A DNA stretch of 64,000 bases from Sandarakinorhabdus sp. (GCA_020692215.1 JAIMKW010000001.1:62001-126000); one strand, 5' to 3'; positions 11,836 through 21,310 are shown, counted from the stretch's first letter. Numbers and translations: made by a program. The notes: generated from the letters alone by a model not told the origin.

Positions 11836-13061
11836 TCCGCGGCCTCCTTCAGCGAATCCGCTCCGGGCTTCCACACACCATAAGCGTCCCATGCGGCGGC
11901 GCGGCCATAATCCTCTTCCGCGCCGCTTGCGGCCGCCGGGAAGATATCGCGATCGACTTCGGCTGCCACGCGGATGGAGAACTGGTTGCCCCTGGGCAGG
12001 CCTGCCTTGTCCATGATGGCAGGGATATCGAGCGAATGCATGGCCGACCAGAAGGGCTCGTTGTTGTTGAACGCATCCCAATCGCGCATGAACTGTTCGA
12101 ACAGCGGCATCTTGTCGGTGTAGGCGGGCTGTTCCAGATGCAGCATCAGGCCGCCCGGTGCCAGCACGCGCGCGCCTTCGGCGATGATGCGCGGCAGCGC
12201 CTTGCCGCTGAGCTCGTGCAGGAACATCGTGGTCTGCACCCAATCGAAATGGCCGTCGGGAAAGCGCGAAAGATCCTCGGCGTTCATCTGCACGAAGTGG
12301 ATGTTGGTGGCCCCCAGGCTGCGCGCCCGGGCATGGGCATAGCGCAGCGAGGCGGCTGCCGTATCGATCGCCCAGATTTCCGTTTCCGGGAAGGCCAGCG
12401 CGAGGGGGACGATATTGTGGCCGACGGTGCAGCCAATATCGAGTATGCGCCGCGGCACCCAGCCGGGCCGCGCTTCCTGGATCCACTTCACCAGCGCCTG
12501 CCCGCCGCCATCCGTGAGCCCGCCGAGTGCGCCGCCTGTGGTGGCGAAAATCCCGCAATCATAGTTTGCGCCCGCCAGCACATCGCCCGGCATCGCTTCG
12601 CCATGATAGCTGCCCGGCATGCAGTGGATATCGACTGCGGCCTGATAGCGGGGAACCTCGACCTCCGGATGCAGCTCCAGCGTTTCGCAGCCCGCGTTGA
12701 GTGCTGCCGCCCTTGCGCTGAGATCATCCAGTTGGCGCAGCACCATGGTGCGCCCGGCCTGCTGCCGCATTTCCATCGAATTGCGCTTCATCGCCGACCA
12801 GAAGCGGTGATAGGGATCGCGGTTCATCGCATGGCGGATCTCGAACCGGTCCTTCGGCTCACGGCCTTCGGCCTTCACGAAAGCGGGCAGCACGCGGGCT
12901 TCATACGCCGCCTTGTTTCCTGGCCCCAGAACCCCTGCCACATGGCGGTTCAGGTTCGCCAGGAAGTTGAAGCGCGCGGCTTCATCATGCGCCACCTGGG
13001 GGAAGACGCCGTGGCGCTTTACCTCGCGGTAATCGGGTGGAATATCATCTCGCTTGTTCAT
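11832..13061 (-). CDS. Class I SAM-dependent methyltransferase
   Basis: The 409-residue protein has an N-terminal helical extension of about 190 residues and then a Rossmann methyltransferase domain: motif I ILDIGCTVGHN at about 206-216, the acidic loop IWAIDTAAAS, motif post-II FVQMNAEDLSRFPDGHFDWV and ARVLAPGGLMLHLEQP. It resembles UbiE/small-molecule methyltransferases, but the substrate cannot be told. It precedes a small coiled-coil gene with a 4-bp overlap and follows the nitrilase-like gene after a 79-bp gap that contains a likely terminator. Confidence 0.85.
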   Translation of the reverse strand: MNKRDDIPPDYREVKRHGVFPQVAHDEAARFNFLANLNRHVAGVLGPGNKAAYEARVLPAFVKAEGREPKDRFEIRHAMNRDPYHRFWSAMKRNSMEMRQQAGRTMVLRQLDDLSARAAALNAGCETLELHPEVEVPRYQAAVDIHCMPGSYHGEAMPGDVLAGANYDCGIFATTGGALGGLTDGGGQALVKWIQEARPGWVPRRILDIGCTVGHNIVPLALAFPETEIWAIDTAAASLRYAHARARSLGATNIHFVQMNAEDLSRFPDGHFDWVQTTMFLHELSGKALPRIIAEGARVLAPGGLMLHLEQPAYTDKMPLFEQFMRDWDAFNNNEPFWSAMHSLDIPAIMDKAGLPRGNQFSIRVAAEVDRDIFPAAASGAEEDYGRAAAWDAYGVWKPGADSLKEAAE

Positions 13062-13106
13062 GGTTTCATCCTAGGTGCGCTGGCGCGCGGTGCATTGATA
13101 TGGGGC

Positions 13107-13137
13107 AAAAAACAGGCCCGGTGGAGAGCGGGGTCTG
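13107..13137 (-). terminator. Probable terminator after the nitrilase-like gene
   Basis: Reading the minus strand, an imperfect GC-rich hairpin (CAGACCCCG with CGGGCCTG) is followed immediately by six T. It lies 4 bp past the stop of the carbon-nitrogen hydrolase gene and would separate the TonB-MFS-hydrolase operon from the methyltransferase gene. Confidence 0.55.
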
Positions 13138-13140
13138 CCC

Positions 13141-14217
13141 TCATATCAACCCCCTGTCCTGCCGCGTCTTGATGACTGCTTCCAAGGTGGCAACCTGCTC
13201 GCCGCGCAGGGGTGCGCGGGGTTCGCCATTTTCGATCAGGGTGTCGGCGGGCCAGACGGTGCCGGCATAGGTTTCGCGGACCATTTCCAGCCGTTGGCGG
13301 GCCAGTGTGTTGGCCATGCCGGGCTTGGCGCGGGCGCGGCGGACAGCGCCGATATCGATTTCGGCAAAGGCGTTGGCATTTTCGCCCGAGAGGGATTCCG
13401 CCAGCACAAGGCCGCGCCAATCGACGATGGCGCTGTTGCCATCTGCCGAGGCGCCCGCGAGGCCGCCGCCTTCGATTCCCGCGGTGTTGGCGGAGACGAC
13501 ATAGGCGATGCTTTCGAAGGCGCGGGCGCGCCGCGCGATCTGCTTGGGGGTGGCAAGCATCGAGCCTTGTTCCGACGAGGCGTGGAGCAGCACTTCGGCG
13601 CCCTTGAGCGCGAGTGTGCGGGCGATTTCGGGATAGAGGATTTCCTCGCTGGCGATGCAGGCCAGACGGCCGATTTCGGTGTCGGCGACGGGGAAGATCT
13701 GATCGTGGCTGTAGTGCTTCTGATATTCGCTCCACACATCATGCGGGGTGGCAGTGTAAAGCGAGTAGAGGCGGCGATAGCGCAGGATGGTTTCGCCCGA
13801 GGGGGCGATGATGAAGCTTGCCTGAAAGGTGAGCATCGGGAAATGCGGATCGGTTTCATAGGCGTTGCCCGACAGGAACAGGCCGTGGCGCCGGGCGACG
13901 GCGCCGAGCGCCTGATAGTCCGCACCGTCGGGATCGAAGGCGGCGCGGGCGCGGAAATCGGCCGTGCGGCCGGTTTCGAAGCTGGAGAAGAGATATTCAG
14001 GCAGGACGACGAGCTTCAGCGGCTGGCCCGAGAAGCGCTCGACGAAGGCCTTGAGGCCGGAGAGCTCGCGATCGACGCGAGCAATCATGGCCTGCATGCC
14101 CGCGCGGGCTGCGGCAGTGTCTGCGGCCTGTTCCACGCTCCACGCGCGCATCTGGAGCGCTGCTGCGAGATAGGGGGCAGGCGCGGGGCGTGTTGCGGGC
14201 AAGGTGTTGCTTTCCAT
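13141..14217 (-). CDS. Carbon-nitrogen hydrolase (nitrilase superfamily) with altered triad
   Basis: The 358-residue protein has the nitrilase fold layout: the catalytic Glu in LVVLPEYLFSS (E74), then ETILRYRRLYSLYTATPHDVW where the catalytic Lys is expected, then RLACIASEEILYPEIART where the nucleophilic Cys is expected. Spaced from the YPE motif as in CYDxxFPE, the nucleophile position is Ser190 and the Lys position is Arg149; a Cys sits three residues earlier (C187). So it may be inactive as an amidase or use another nucleophile. The start at 14217 follows an AGG ribosome site and begins 4 bp after the MFS stop. It is the last gene of the TonB receptor-MFS operon. Confidence 0.8.
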   Translation of the reverse strand: MESNTLPATRPAPAPYLAAALQMRAWSVEQAADTAAARAGMQAMIARVDRELSGLKAFVERFSGQPLKLVVLPEYLFSSFETGRTADFRARAAFDPDGADYQALGAVARRHGLFLSGNAYETDPHFPMLTFQASFIIAPSGETILRYRRLYSLYTATPHDVWSEYQKHYSHDQIFPVADTEIGRLACIASEEILYPEIARTLALKGAEVLLHASSEQGSMLATPKQIARRARAFESIAYVVSANTAGIEGGGLAGASADGNSAIVDWRGLVLAESLSGENANAFAEIDIGAVRRARAKPGMANTLARQRLEMVRETYAGTVWPADTLIENGEPRAPLRGEQVATLEAVIKTRQDRGLI

Positions 14218-14221
14218 GTGG

Positions 14222-15493
14222 TCAGGCCTGTGCGGGGATGGGCGATTCATCCGGCTCCGGCACTGTCAGGACAGGGTAACGGCCGAGAAAGAGAAGCAGC
14301 GTTCCGCCAAAGACGAACAGGCCGATGGCGACTGCGAGGATGGGATCATAGGTTCCCTGCGTATCGCGCACGAGGCCCCAGATGGCGGGCGACAGCGCCG
14401 AAAAGAGCCCGAAGGGCAGATAGAGCAGCCCGTAGATACGGCCAAACTGGGCCATGCCGAAATATTTGCCGGCCAGAAAGGCGATGAGATCGCTTTCCGC
14501 GCCAGCGGCGAAGCCGAGCAGGAAGCCGGCCGCCATCAGCGGGCCGAGCGCGGTGGACGTGCCCATCAGCAGCCAGCAGCTGAGCGCGGGCATGAGCAGG
14601 ACGGGAAGCGCCACGCCCGGCGCCCAGAAGCGATCGAGCAGCGCGCCCATGATGATCCGGCCGCTCATGATGCCGAGCGCAACGATGCTCATCACATTGG
14701 CGGCATCTGCCAGGGCGACTCCGTGCTGGGCGAGGATCTGCACCATGTTGATGTGGGCACCGCCATAGGCAAAGGCGATGGCGGCGATCGAAACCCACAG
14801 AATCCAGAATCGCCGATCGCGCAGGGCCTGGCTGGCGGTGACGCCGACGACCCGGCCCCGGGAATCGGTGAGGCCGGCGGGCTTTTCCTCGGTGCGGGGT
14901 TCGCGCAGATAGCGGGCGGCCAGAGGCAGCGCGATAAGCAGCGGCAGAAGCGCAATGATCGGGAAGACTTCGCGCCAGCCCATGCCTTCCACCACCCGGC
15001 GGGCGATCTGCGGCACGATGAACCCGGCGAGCGAAGTGCCCAGCAGCATGAGCCCGAGCGCAAGGCCGCGGTTCTTGACGAACCACATGTTGACCGCGCG
15101 CGAGAAGACCACGGGGGTGGAGCCGATGCCGACGAGGCCCAGCAGCGCCCACATGGCCCACCAGGCCCATAGCTGGCCCGGCACGAAGGCGAAGGCAGCG
15201 AACACCGCCGAAAAGGCGGCAAGCGACCACATGGCGACCGGGCGGACGCCATATTTATCGGCCATGCCACCCAGCACGGGCGCGAGGAACGATGCGATCA
15301 CGCCGAAGATGGTGAGCCCGAGCACTATTTCGAACCGGCCCCAGCCGAATTCTTCGTTCAGGGGCCCGATGATGATGGGCAGCACATTATAGGGAAGCGG
15401 CGAGGCCCCGCACGCGACTCCTGCCACGCAGGCGACAAGGATGGACCGGCCCGACCGGAACTCGCCCTTCTTCCCATCGGTCTCGGCTGTCAT
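14222..15493 (-). CDS. MFS transporter, 12 transmembrane segments
   Basis: The 423-residue protein is an inner-membrane major facilitator. It shows about twelve hydrophobic segments, the loop 2-3 signature GGMADKYGVRP with its basic motif and the corresponding MGALLDRFWAP between TM8 and TM9. The overall pattern (SRAVNMWFVKNRGLALGLMLLGTSLAG) is that of the OFA/monocarboxylate-type branch. The start at 15493 is 4 bp behind the TonB receptor stop and its own stop is 4 bp before the nitrilase-like start, so the three form a tight operon that probably takes up and processes one small organic compound, likely an acid or amide. The substrate is unknown. Confidence 0.88.
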   Translation of the reverse strand: MTAETDGKKGEFRSGRSILVACVAGVACGASPLPYNVLPIIIGPLNEEFGWGRFEIVLGLTIFGVIASFLAPVLGGMADKYGVRPVAMWSLAAFSAVFAAFAFVPGQLWAWWAMWALLGLVGIGSTPVVFSRAVNMWFVKNRGLALGLMLLGTSLAGFIVPQIARRVVEGMGWREVFPIIALLPLLIALPLAARYLREPRTEEKPAGLTDSRGRVVGVTASQALRDRRFWILWVSIAAIAFAYGGAHINMVQILAQHGVALADAANVMSIVALGIMSGRIIMGALLDRFWAPGVALPVLLMPALSCWLLMGTSTALGPLMAAGFLLGFAAGAESDLIAFLAGKYFGMAQFGRIYGLLYLPFGLFSALSPAIWGLVRDTQGTYDPILAVAIGLFVFGGTLLLFLGRYPVLTVPEPDESPIPAQA

Positions 15494-15497
15494 GCGA

Positions 15498-17999
15498 TCA
15501 GAAATTCCTGCGGGCGCGCAGCATCCATGTCCGCGGCGCATTGAAATAGGTGTAGTTCACCAGGCTCGACTGGGCATAGGTTTCATCGAGGCAGTTTTCA
15601 CATTCGAGGCTGAGGGTCCAGTTGTCGTCGTCGGTGCGCACGGCAATGGCGGCGTTGACCAGCCAGTGCGCGGCCGTTGACGAGCCGGTGATGAATTCGC
15701 CGCCGAACGGGTTGGTGGGATAGATGGTGCCATTGAAGGCGGGCGGGGAGGCGCCGGTCCAGATGGACGCGCCCGCCGTGCCGGTTTCCAGCTTGGAGCG
15801 ATAGACGAAATTGACCGAGGGAACGAGGCGGATTCCCGCCGACGGGATGGGCAGATCATAGCTGCCGCCGAATGCCAGGGTCCAGTCGGGCGTGCGGACG
15901 GGGGTTGCGATATCGCCGTTCACGGTGACGATGCCGGCGCCGCAATCGGGCGCGTTGGTGGCGCCTGGCGACAGCGGTATGCGCCCGGCGGCGAGCTGGG
16001 CGCGGCAGTCCGCCTGCTGCTGGCGCACCGCCTTGATTCCGAACTGGTTGGGTTCGAGCGTATCGGACACCTTGTAGTTATCGTCCTGCCAGCCGAGGTT
16101 GAGGTAGAGGCTGAGGCCTTCGGCCGGTTGGGCGGTGACTTCCAGCTCGAGCCCCTTGTTCTGGTAATCGGCGAAATTCTGGGTGATGAAGGTGACGCTG
16201 CCGTCCACCGGGTTCACGAAGGCCGACGGGGTCTGCAGATCCTGGGCATCGATGATGAAGCCGGTGATGTTCACGCGCAGCCGGTTATCCAGCCATTCCG
16301 ATTTCACACCGGCTTCATAGGACCAGACGATTTCGGGATCGAAGGGGAGCAGCGTATCGCGCCGGGTGCCGCGTGCGTTCCAGCCGCCGGATTTGAAGCC
16401 CTTGGTGGCGCTGGCGAACAGCAGCAGATCATCGACCTTGTAGTTGACGGCAAAGCGCGGGGTCCAGATCTTGGCGCGCTGCTCCAGGGGAACTGTGGCC
16501 CCGTTGGATGCGACGATGTTGTTGTTGAGACAGCCGATGGGCGCGGGGTTGGCAAGGCAGGCGGCGCGGTTGTCGAAGATCGAGAAGGTCTTCTTTTCAT
16601 CCGTGTAGCGGATGCCAACGGTGGCGGTGAGCTGTTCGGTGACATTGGCATCGACTTGCAGGTAGCCCGCCTTGGCCGTGGTCTTGTTGGCCAGAACCCG
16701 GTCTGCCAGCAGCAGCGGGAAACCGCCCGGCGTGCCGATATCGACCGTGAACATATCGGCAAAATCGGTCGTGTTGCTTTCATCATAGAGGTAGAGGCCG
16801 GCGACATAATCGAGGAAGCCCCGGGCGAAGCTGCCGGTGAGCTTGATTTCCTGGGTGAACTGCTGGTGCGAGCCATCGTTCAGGATGGTGAAGCCCCCAT
16901 TTGCGAAGCCACGCACAGTGGGATTGGGGTTGCCGACATTTGGCAGACCTCGGCCATCGGCAAAATCCATCGCGAAGATCTGGCCCATATCGACGATGCC
17001 GGTGATGAGGTTCAGCGTGTGGGTATCGCCCGCCCATTCGATGTTCGAGGTGACGAGCGTGGTGGCGACTTCGTTGCCCAGCACATTGTTGGCCTTGCGG
17101 CCCGAAACCGGCAGCGAATATTGCGGCACGCCGCCGAGCTTGCGGTTGGTGAGCAGCCCGGTGGTGGCGAAGCGGCCGCTGCAATCGGCGGGGTTGCGGG
17201 GATCGCAGGCGAAATTGGCGATATTCTCGCCGTTCGATTCCATATAGGCGACCGACGCATTCCAGGTGAGCCGCTCCACCGGCTTCAGCTGCACCGCCAG
17301 GCGCAGGCCGGCCATGTCGCTGTCGTTGGTGCGCTGGTCGGTCGTGGTGTTCCGCACATAGCCCTTGTCGTCCTGATAATAGCCCGAGAGCTTGATCTGG
17401 ACGATTTCGCTGAGCGGCATGTCGACGGAGCCGCGGACCATCCAGCGATCGAAGCTGCCGAAACCGGCCTCGACGAAGCCGCCGAATTCCTCGGCCGGGC
17501 GCTTCATGATGACGGCGACTGCGCCGCCGGTGGTGTTGCGGCCAAACAGGGTGCCCTGCGGCCCCCGCAACACTTCCACGCGCTCCACATCGAAGAAGCT
17601 GAAATTGTTGCCATTCTGGCGAGAGAGATAGATGTCGTCGACATAGGTGCCGACGGGGGGATCGAAGGTGGCGATGGTTTCGGTGTTACCCAGCCCGCGC
17701 AGATAATAGGTGTTGGCAGAGCCGAGCCCCGTGTTGTTGGAGCCGAACATGTTGGGCACATAGCCGATGAGCGACAGGGTGTTGGTGATGCCCTTGGCTT
17801 CGAGGCTGGCGGCCGAGAAGGCGCTGATCGCAATCGGCACGTCCTGCACGGCTTCCTGCCGGCGCTGGGCGGTGACGATGATATCCTCGATCCCGCTGCT
17901 GGTGGCGGCTGGAGCCGGGCCCGAGCCCTGAGCTGATTCCTGGGCGAAAGCGCCCTGCGCAACAAACACCGCAACCGAAGCCAGAAGAACTGCGCGCAT
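15498..17999 (-). CDS. TonB-dependent outer-membrane receptor
   Basis: The 833-residue protein begins with a signal peptide (MRAVLLASVAVFVAQGAFAQ, cleavage after AQ/AFA) and then a TonB-box-like IEDIIVTAQRRQE. A plug domain follows (DVPIAISAFSAASLEAKGITN... VERVEVLRGPQGTLFGRNTTGGAV) and a long beta-barrel ending in the family's terminal Phe (APRTWMLRARRNF). The start at 17999 is preceded by GGGAGAT. This family, much expanded in sphingomonads, imports bulky or scarce nutrients; the linked MFS transporter and hydrolase suggest an organic substrate rather than iron. It is divergent from the DUF1330 gene across 218 bp. Confidence 0.95.
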   Translation of the reverse strand: MRAVLLASVAVFVAQGAFAQESAQGSGPAPAATSSGIEDIIVTAQRRQEAVQDVPIAISAFSAASLEAKGITNTLSLIGYVPNMFGSNNTGLGSANTYYLRGLGNTETIATFDPPVGTYVDDIYLSRQNGNNFSFFDVERVEVLRGPQGTLFGRNTTGGAVAVIMKRPAEEFGGFVEAGFGSFDRWMVRGSVDMPLSEIVQIKLSGYYQDDKGYVRNTTTDQRTNDSDMAGLRLAVQLKPVERLTWNASVAYMESNGENIANFACDPRNPADCSGRFATTGLLTNRKLGGVPQYSLPVSGRKANNVLGNEVATTLVTSNIEWAGDTHTLNLITGIVDMGQIFAMDFADGRGLPNVGNPNPTVRGFANGGFTILNDGSHQQFTQEIKLTGSFARGFLDYVAGLYLYDESNTTDFADMFTVDIGTPGGFPLLLADRVLANKTTAKAGYLQVDANVTEQLTATVGIRYTDEKKTFSIFDNRAACLANPAPIGCLNNNIVASNGATVPLEQRAKIWTPRFAVNYKVDDLLLFASATKGFKSGGWNARGTRRDTLLPFDPEIVWSYEAGVKSEWLDNRLRVNITGFIIDAQDLQTPSAFVNPVDGSVTFITQNFADYQNKGLELEVTAQPAEGLSLYLNLGWQDDNYKVSDTLEPNQFGIKAVRQQQADCRAQLAAGRIPLSPGATNAPDCGAGIVTVNGDIATPVRTPDWTLAFGGSYDLPIPSAGIRLVPSVNFVYRSKLETGTAGASIWTGASPPAFNGTIYPTNPFGGEFITGSSTAAHWLVNAAIAVRTDDDNWTLSLECENCLDETYAQSSLVNYTYFNAPRTWMLRARRNF

Positions 18000-18217
18000 C
18001 CTGATATCTCCCACCTTTATGGCCGTTGCCCTGCTGCAGGGCCGCGGCCGCGCCCCCAAGTGCAGGGCATTTGCTGTTGGACGGGGTTCGCCCCGTTCTG
18101 GCGTGTGCAAACTTCTTTGTCCGGACAACTTGTGCCAGAGTGGACGCAGTAGCAATAGTGTGCCTGTGCACCACCACCCCCTCAAAAAGAAGAGTGGGGC
18201 GAGCGAAAGGAGAGCCG
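18000..18217. promoter_or_regulatory. Divergent control region of the TonB operon and DUF1330 genes
   Basis: The region holds a perfect 12-bp palindrome TTGTCCGGACAA (18117-18128) and a perfect hairpin ACGGGG-TTCG-CCCCGT (18081-18096). The palindrome lies about 90 bp before the DUF1330 start and 118 bp before the TonB receptor start, so one regulator could act on both. The 14-mer TGTCCGGACAACTT recurs exactly at 25180-25193, ahead of the related membrane protein gene. Confidence 0.6.
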
Positions 18218-18529
18218 ATGCCTGCCTATCTTGTTGTGACGGCCGAGATTGCAGACCCCGCGCCGATGGCGGCATACCAGAAGGCGCTGGCCGATGCCGG
18301 GCTTTATGAAGCCCATGGCGGCCGCACACTGGTGCGGGGCCGTGCCGCTGCGGGGCTGGAGGATTGGGATGGGCGGGCTGTTGTGATTTCCGAATTTCCC
18401 GACCGGGCGGCGGCCGAGGCTTTCTGGGCGAGCGACATCTATCAGCGCGAGATCAAGCCGCTGCGGGCCGGCGCCGGGCAGTTTCATGTCGCCATCTTCG
18501 AGGGGCTTTCCCCGTCAGGCGGCGCATGA
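18218..18529 (+). CDS. DUF1330 domain-containing protein
   Basis: This 103-residue cytoplasmic protein is a dimeric alpha/beta-barrel (ferredoxin-like) type: PAYLVVTAEIADPAPMAAYQK at the start, a central ALADAGLYEAHGGRTLVRG and AVVISEFPDRAAAEAFWAS towards the end, all characteristic of DUF1330. Function is unknown; relatives bind small molecules or act as monooxygenase-like folds. A GAAAGGAG ribosome site precedes the ATG at 18218. The stop overlaps the start of the 6-TM membrane protein gene (ATGA), so the two are coupled. Confidence 0.88.
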   Translation: MPAYLVVTAEIADPAPMAAYQKALADAGLYEAHGGRTLVRGRAAAGLEDWDGRAVVISEFPDRAAAEAFWASDIYQREIKPLRAGAGQFHVAIFEGLSPSGGA

Positions 18530-19209
18530 TGGAGGCGCTTTACCCGACACTTGTGTGGTTTCATGTGCTGTTGCTGGTGTTCTGGCTGGGCGCTGACCTT
18601 GGCGTGTTCCTGCTGGGCCAGCATTTCCGCAAGCGCGAGACCTATACCGTGGACCAGCGGCTGGCGCTGCTGAAGCTGCTGGTGATCACCGACATGGGGC
18701 CCCGCACGGCCTGGGCGCTGATGGTGCCCTCGTCGCTGTTGCTGTTGAAGCTGGGGCCCTGGTGGCCCACCATGCCGATGTGGCTTCTGCAGGCGGGGAT
18801 TGTGATCGGACTTTTCTGGCTGGGGCTGGTGTGGTTTGCCCATGCGAACGACCAGACGCCCAAGGCCCGCACAGCGCGGGCGATCGAAAACCCGCTGAAG
18901 TTCCTGATCATGGGCTTCTATCTGACGCTCGGCGCGGTTTCGCTGCTGAACGGGGCGCCGCTTGCCGGTTTTGTGGCGTGGAAGGCGTTGCTGTTCGGCC
19001 TGATCTTTGCCGCCGCTATCATGATCGACATCATGTTCAAGCCTGTCGGCGCGCAGCTGATGGCGCTGATCTCGGAAGGCTCGTCCGACGCAACGGAGAT
19101 TCCGCTTCGCCGGACGATGGACCGGACACGCCTTTGGGTGCAGCTGACCTATGTGCTGCTTTTCGCCACGAGCTGGCTTGGCGTTACGCAGGGCGTGCCG
19201 CTGCTGTAA
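18526..19209 (+). CDS. 6-TM membrane protein, related to the 25214 gene
   Basis: The 227-residue protein has about six transmembrane segments. TM1 reads YPTLVWFHVLLLVFWLGADLG, with a membrane His and the WLGxxxGVF motif; a cytosolic TDMGPRTAWAL segment follows, and TM5 has AWKALLFGLIFA with a buried Lys. The gene at 25214 shows the same topology and motifs (RWLHIIAMVYWLGGEWGVF; IDIMARTGIIS; SAKMLTFGLAL). The His and size suggest a small CopD- or DUF2269-like integral protein that might bind haem or metal, but this is unproven. It is coupled to the DUF1330 gene by a 4-bp overlap and ends 22 bp before the convergent alkyl sulfatase gene. Confidence 0.75.
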   Translation: MMEALYPTLVWFHVLLLVFWLGADLGVFLLGQHFRKRETYTVDQRLALLKLLVITDMGPRTAWALMVPSSLLLLKLGPWWPTMPMWLLQAGIVIGLFWLGLVWFAHANDQTPKARTARAIENPLKFLIMGFYLTLGAVSLLNGAPLAGFVAWKALLFGLIFAAAIMIDIMFKPVGAQLMALISEGSSDATEIPLRRTMDRTRLWVQLTYVLLFATSWLGVTQGVPLL

Positions 19210-19226
19210 GGCTATCGGCCGGCCGG

Positions 19227-19251
19227 CCCTGTCACTCCGAGAGTGACAGGG
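19227..19251. terminator. Bidirectional hairpin between convergent genes
   Basis: A perfect 11-bp stem CCCTGTCACTC/GAGTGACAGGG with a 3-nt loop lies 18 bp past the membrane protein stop and overlaps the last codons of the alkyl sulfatase gene. There is no T-run on either side, so termination is likely but not certain. Confidence 0.6.
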
Positions 19252-21310
19252 ATTGGAGCGGGACCTGGAACGGCTTCACGCCCGTCTGCACTGCTCTGGC
19301 GTTGCGGGTGCCGGGGAAGATCTCGAAATCCGGCGTGAAGACGGTGAGGATGGAGCGCAGGTCGTTGAAGGGCTTTCTGTCGCCTTCGAACCGGGCTTTT
19401 CCTTCCTTCTCCAGCTGCTCGAATGTCTTTGCGCCCATCATAACCTGCGTAAGGTCTGACCGGTTCAGCGTGATGGTGAGTGCGGCCTTTGCGTCGGTGA
19501 AGCCCTCGATGTTGTTCAGCGTGGAATTGGACATCTCGATCTTGAACTTCTCGCCATTGTCGGGGGTGATGAGGTTGACCGTCCACGCCATGCCATCGGC
19601 CTTGCGGGCGTCCATGCTGATGCCCAGGAAATCCAGCCACTGGGCCGTTGTCATGGCGCTGATGATGTCGGGGCTGGACGAGTTGATGGCCGTGACATCG
19701 GCGATTCCGCTGCGCAGTTCGGCGGCGAGCTGCAGATAGGAGTTTCGGAAGCTGGTGCTTTCGCTCTGATAGCCGAGCTGCTCGAACGCGTCGGCCAGCA
19801 GGTTGCGCCCCTCCTGGTTCGTCGGCTCGGCATAGACGAGATGCTGGAGGATCTGTGCGGATTCGCGGTAGCGGCCCGATTCGTTCAGGTCGCGGCCCTT
19901 GGCGAGCATTGGCCCGGCGCCCCCCATCATCTGCACGAAGATCGGGCCGATATCGGTTGGCGACGGCGGCTCCAGATTGGCGGGGTTGCCATCCCAATAG
20001 CCGAGATAGCGATTGATGATGGCGCGCACATTGTTGGAAAGCGCCCCGTGATAGCTGCGCGCAGCCCACTGCTGCTCCAGCGATCTGGGCACCTGATAGA
20101 CATTGTGGATCTGGTTGATGGTGACCCCCTGATTGGCCAGATGCAGGGTGTGCGAATGCATATGGGCATAGAGATCCCGCTGCGTGCGAAGGACCTCCAG
20201 TGCCCGCGCGTTGCCCCAGCGCGGCCAGTGGTGCGATGCGAACATCACCTCCATATCCGGGAAGAGATTCATCGAGCGGTTGATCTGCTTGGCCCATTCC
20301 ATGCTGTTGCGGACCGGCGCACCGCGCAGCGTGTAGACATTGTGGATGGTCGCGGTGACATTCTCGGCCGACCAGAAGGCCTTCCACTCCGGAAACCAGG
20401 TGTGCATCTGGACCGGCGCCTCGGTATCGGGGGTGTTCTGGAACACCATCTTCACACCGTCGATGGTGATGTCCTCGATATCCTTGCGGACTTCCCGTGT
20501 CGGCGCGATCAGCGTGGGCAGGCCGGCCGACACATTCTTGCCCAGCGACTGATCAACATGGCCGAACGGGCTGCGCCTGAGGATGGTGGCATATTGGATC
20601 CGGCTGCGACGGCTCATGGCGTTTCCGGCAAACACATTTTCCGAAATTGCTTCGGCCATGAAATTTTCCGGCGCGATGATCTGCACCCGGCCGGCGCGCA
20701 CATCGGCCTCGTCGACAAGGCCGCGAACACCGCCGAAATGGTCGATGTGGCTGTGCGAATAGACGACAGCCACGACCGGCCGCTTGCCGAGCGTATCGTT
20801 CACGAACTTCAGGGCAAAGCGCGCCGGCTCCTGCGTTGTGAGGGGATCGAAGACGATCCAGCCGGTATCGCCCTTCACGAAGGTGATGTTCGTGAGATCC
20901 AGCCCGCGCACCTGGTAGATCTTGCCGGGCAGCACTTCATAAAGGCCGGCGTTCATGTTGAGCCTGGCCATGCGCTGCAGTGAGGGGTTGATGCTGGTGA
21001 AATCCCGCTCCTGCTCCAGCCATTTGTAGCTCTCGAGATCCCAGGCGATATGCCCCGCATCGGCCATCACCGTGTTCGAAGGGAGGGGGGCGATGAAGCC
21101 ACGCCGGGCTTCTTCCAGATCGCGCGTGTCGGTGAAGGGCAGGGTTGCCGCAATGCGTTCGCGCATGGCGAGGGTTGCGGCCGAGGGGAGCTTGCCCTGG
21201 GGGTGGAAGTGGAGGTTTTTCGCAGCATAGGGATCAACGAGCGGGTTGGTCTGCGCGAAGGCGCTCGTTCCCAGCAGGAGTGCTGCTGTTGCCATGCACA
21301 GTATCTTCAT
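19232..21310 (-). CDS. Alkyl/aryl-sulfatase, SdsA1/BDS1 metallo-beta-lactamase type
   Basis: The 692-residue exported enzyme begins with a signal peptide (MKILCMATAALLLGTSAFAQ). Its metallo-beta-lactamase domain carries VVYSHSHIDHFGG with zinc ligands H186, H188, D190 and H191, followed by the second-metal region ENFMAEAISENVFAGNAMSRR. A dimerisation domain (ESGRYRESAQILQHLVYAEPTN... ADAFEQLGYQ) and a C-terminal sterol-carrier-like domain (PFQVPLQSLSLSE end) complete the type III sulfatase layout. It hydrolyses primary alkyl sulfates such as SDS without formylglycine. The LysR gene just upstream on the same strand is a natural regulator candidate. Confidence 0.93.
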   Translation of the reverse strand: MKILCMATAALLLGTSAFAQTNPLVDPYAAKNLHFHPQGKLPSAATLAMRERIAATLPFTDTRDLEEARRGFIAPLPSNTVMADAGHIAWDLESYKWLEQERDFTSINPSLQRMARLNMNAGLYEVLPGKIYQVRGLDLTNITFVKGDTGWIVFDPLTTQEPARFALKFVNDTLGKRPVVAVVYSHSHIDHFGGVRGLVDEADVRAGRVQIIAPENFMAEAISENVFAGNAMSRRSRIQYATILRRSPFGHVDQSLGKNVSAGLPTLIAPTREVRKDIEDITIDGVKMVFQNTPDTEAPVQMHTWFPEWKAFWSAENVTATIHNVYTLRGAPVRNSMEWAKQINRSMNLFPDMEVMFASHHWPRWGNARALEVLRTQRDLYAHMHSHTLHLANQGVTINQIHNVYQVPRSLEQQWAARSYHGALSNNVRAIINRYLGYWDGNPANLEPPSPTDIGPIFVQMMGGAGPMLAKGRDLNESGRYRESAQILQHLVYAEPTNQEGRNLLADAFEQLGYQSESTSFRNSYLQLAAELRSGIADVTAINSSSPDIISAMTTAQWLDFLGISMDARKADGMAWTVNLITPDNGEKFKIEMSNSTLNNIEGFTDAKAALTITLNRSDLTQVMMGAKTFEQLEKEGKARFEGDRKPFNDLRSILTVFTPDFEIFPGTRNARAVQTGVKPFQVPLQSLSLSE

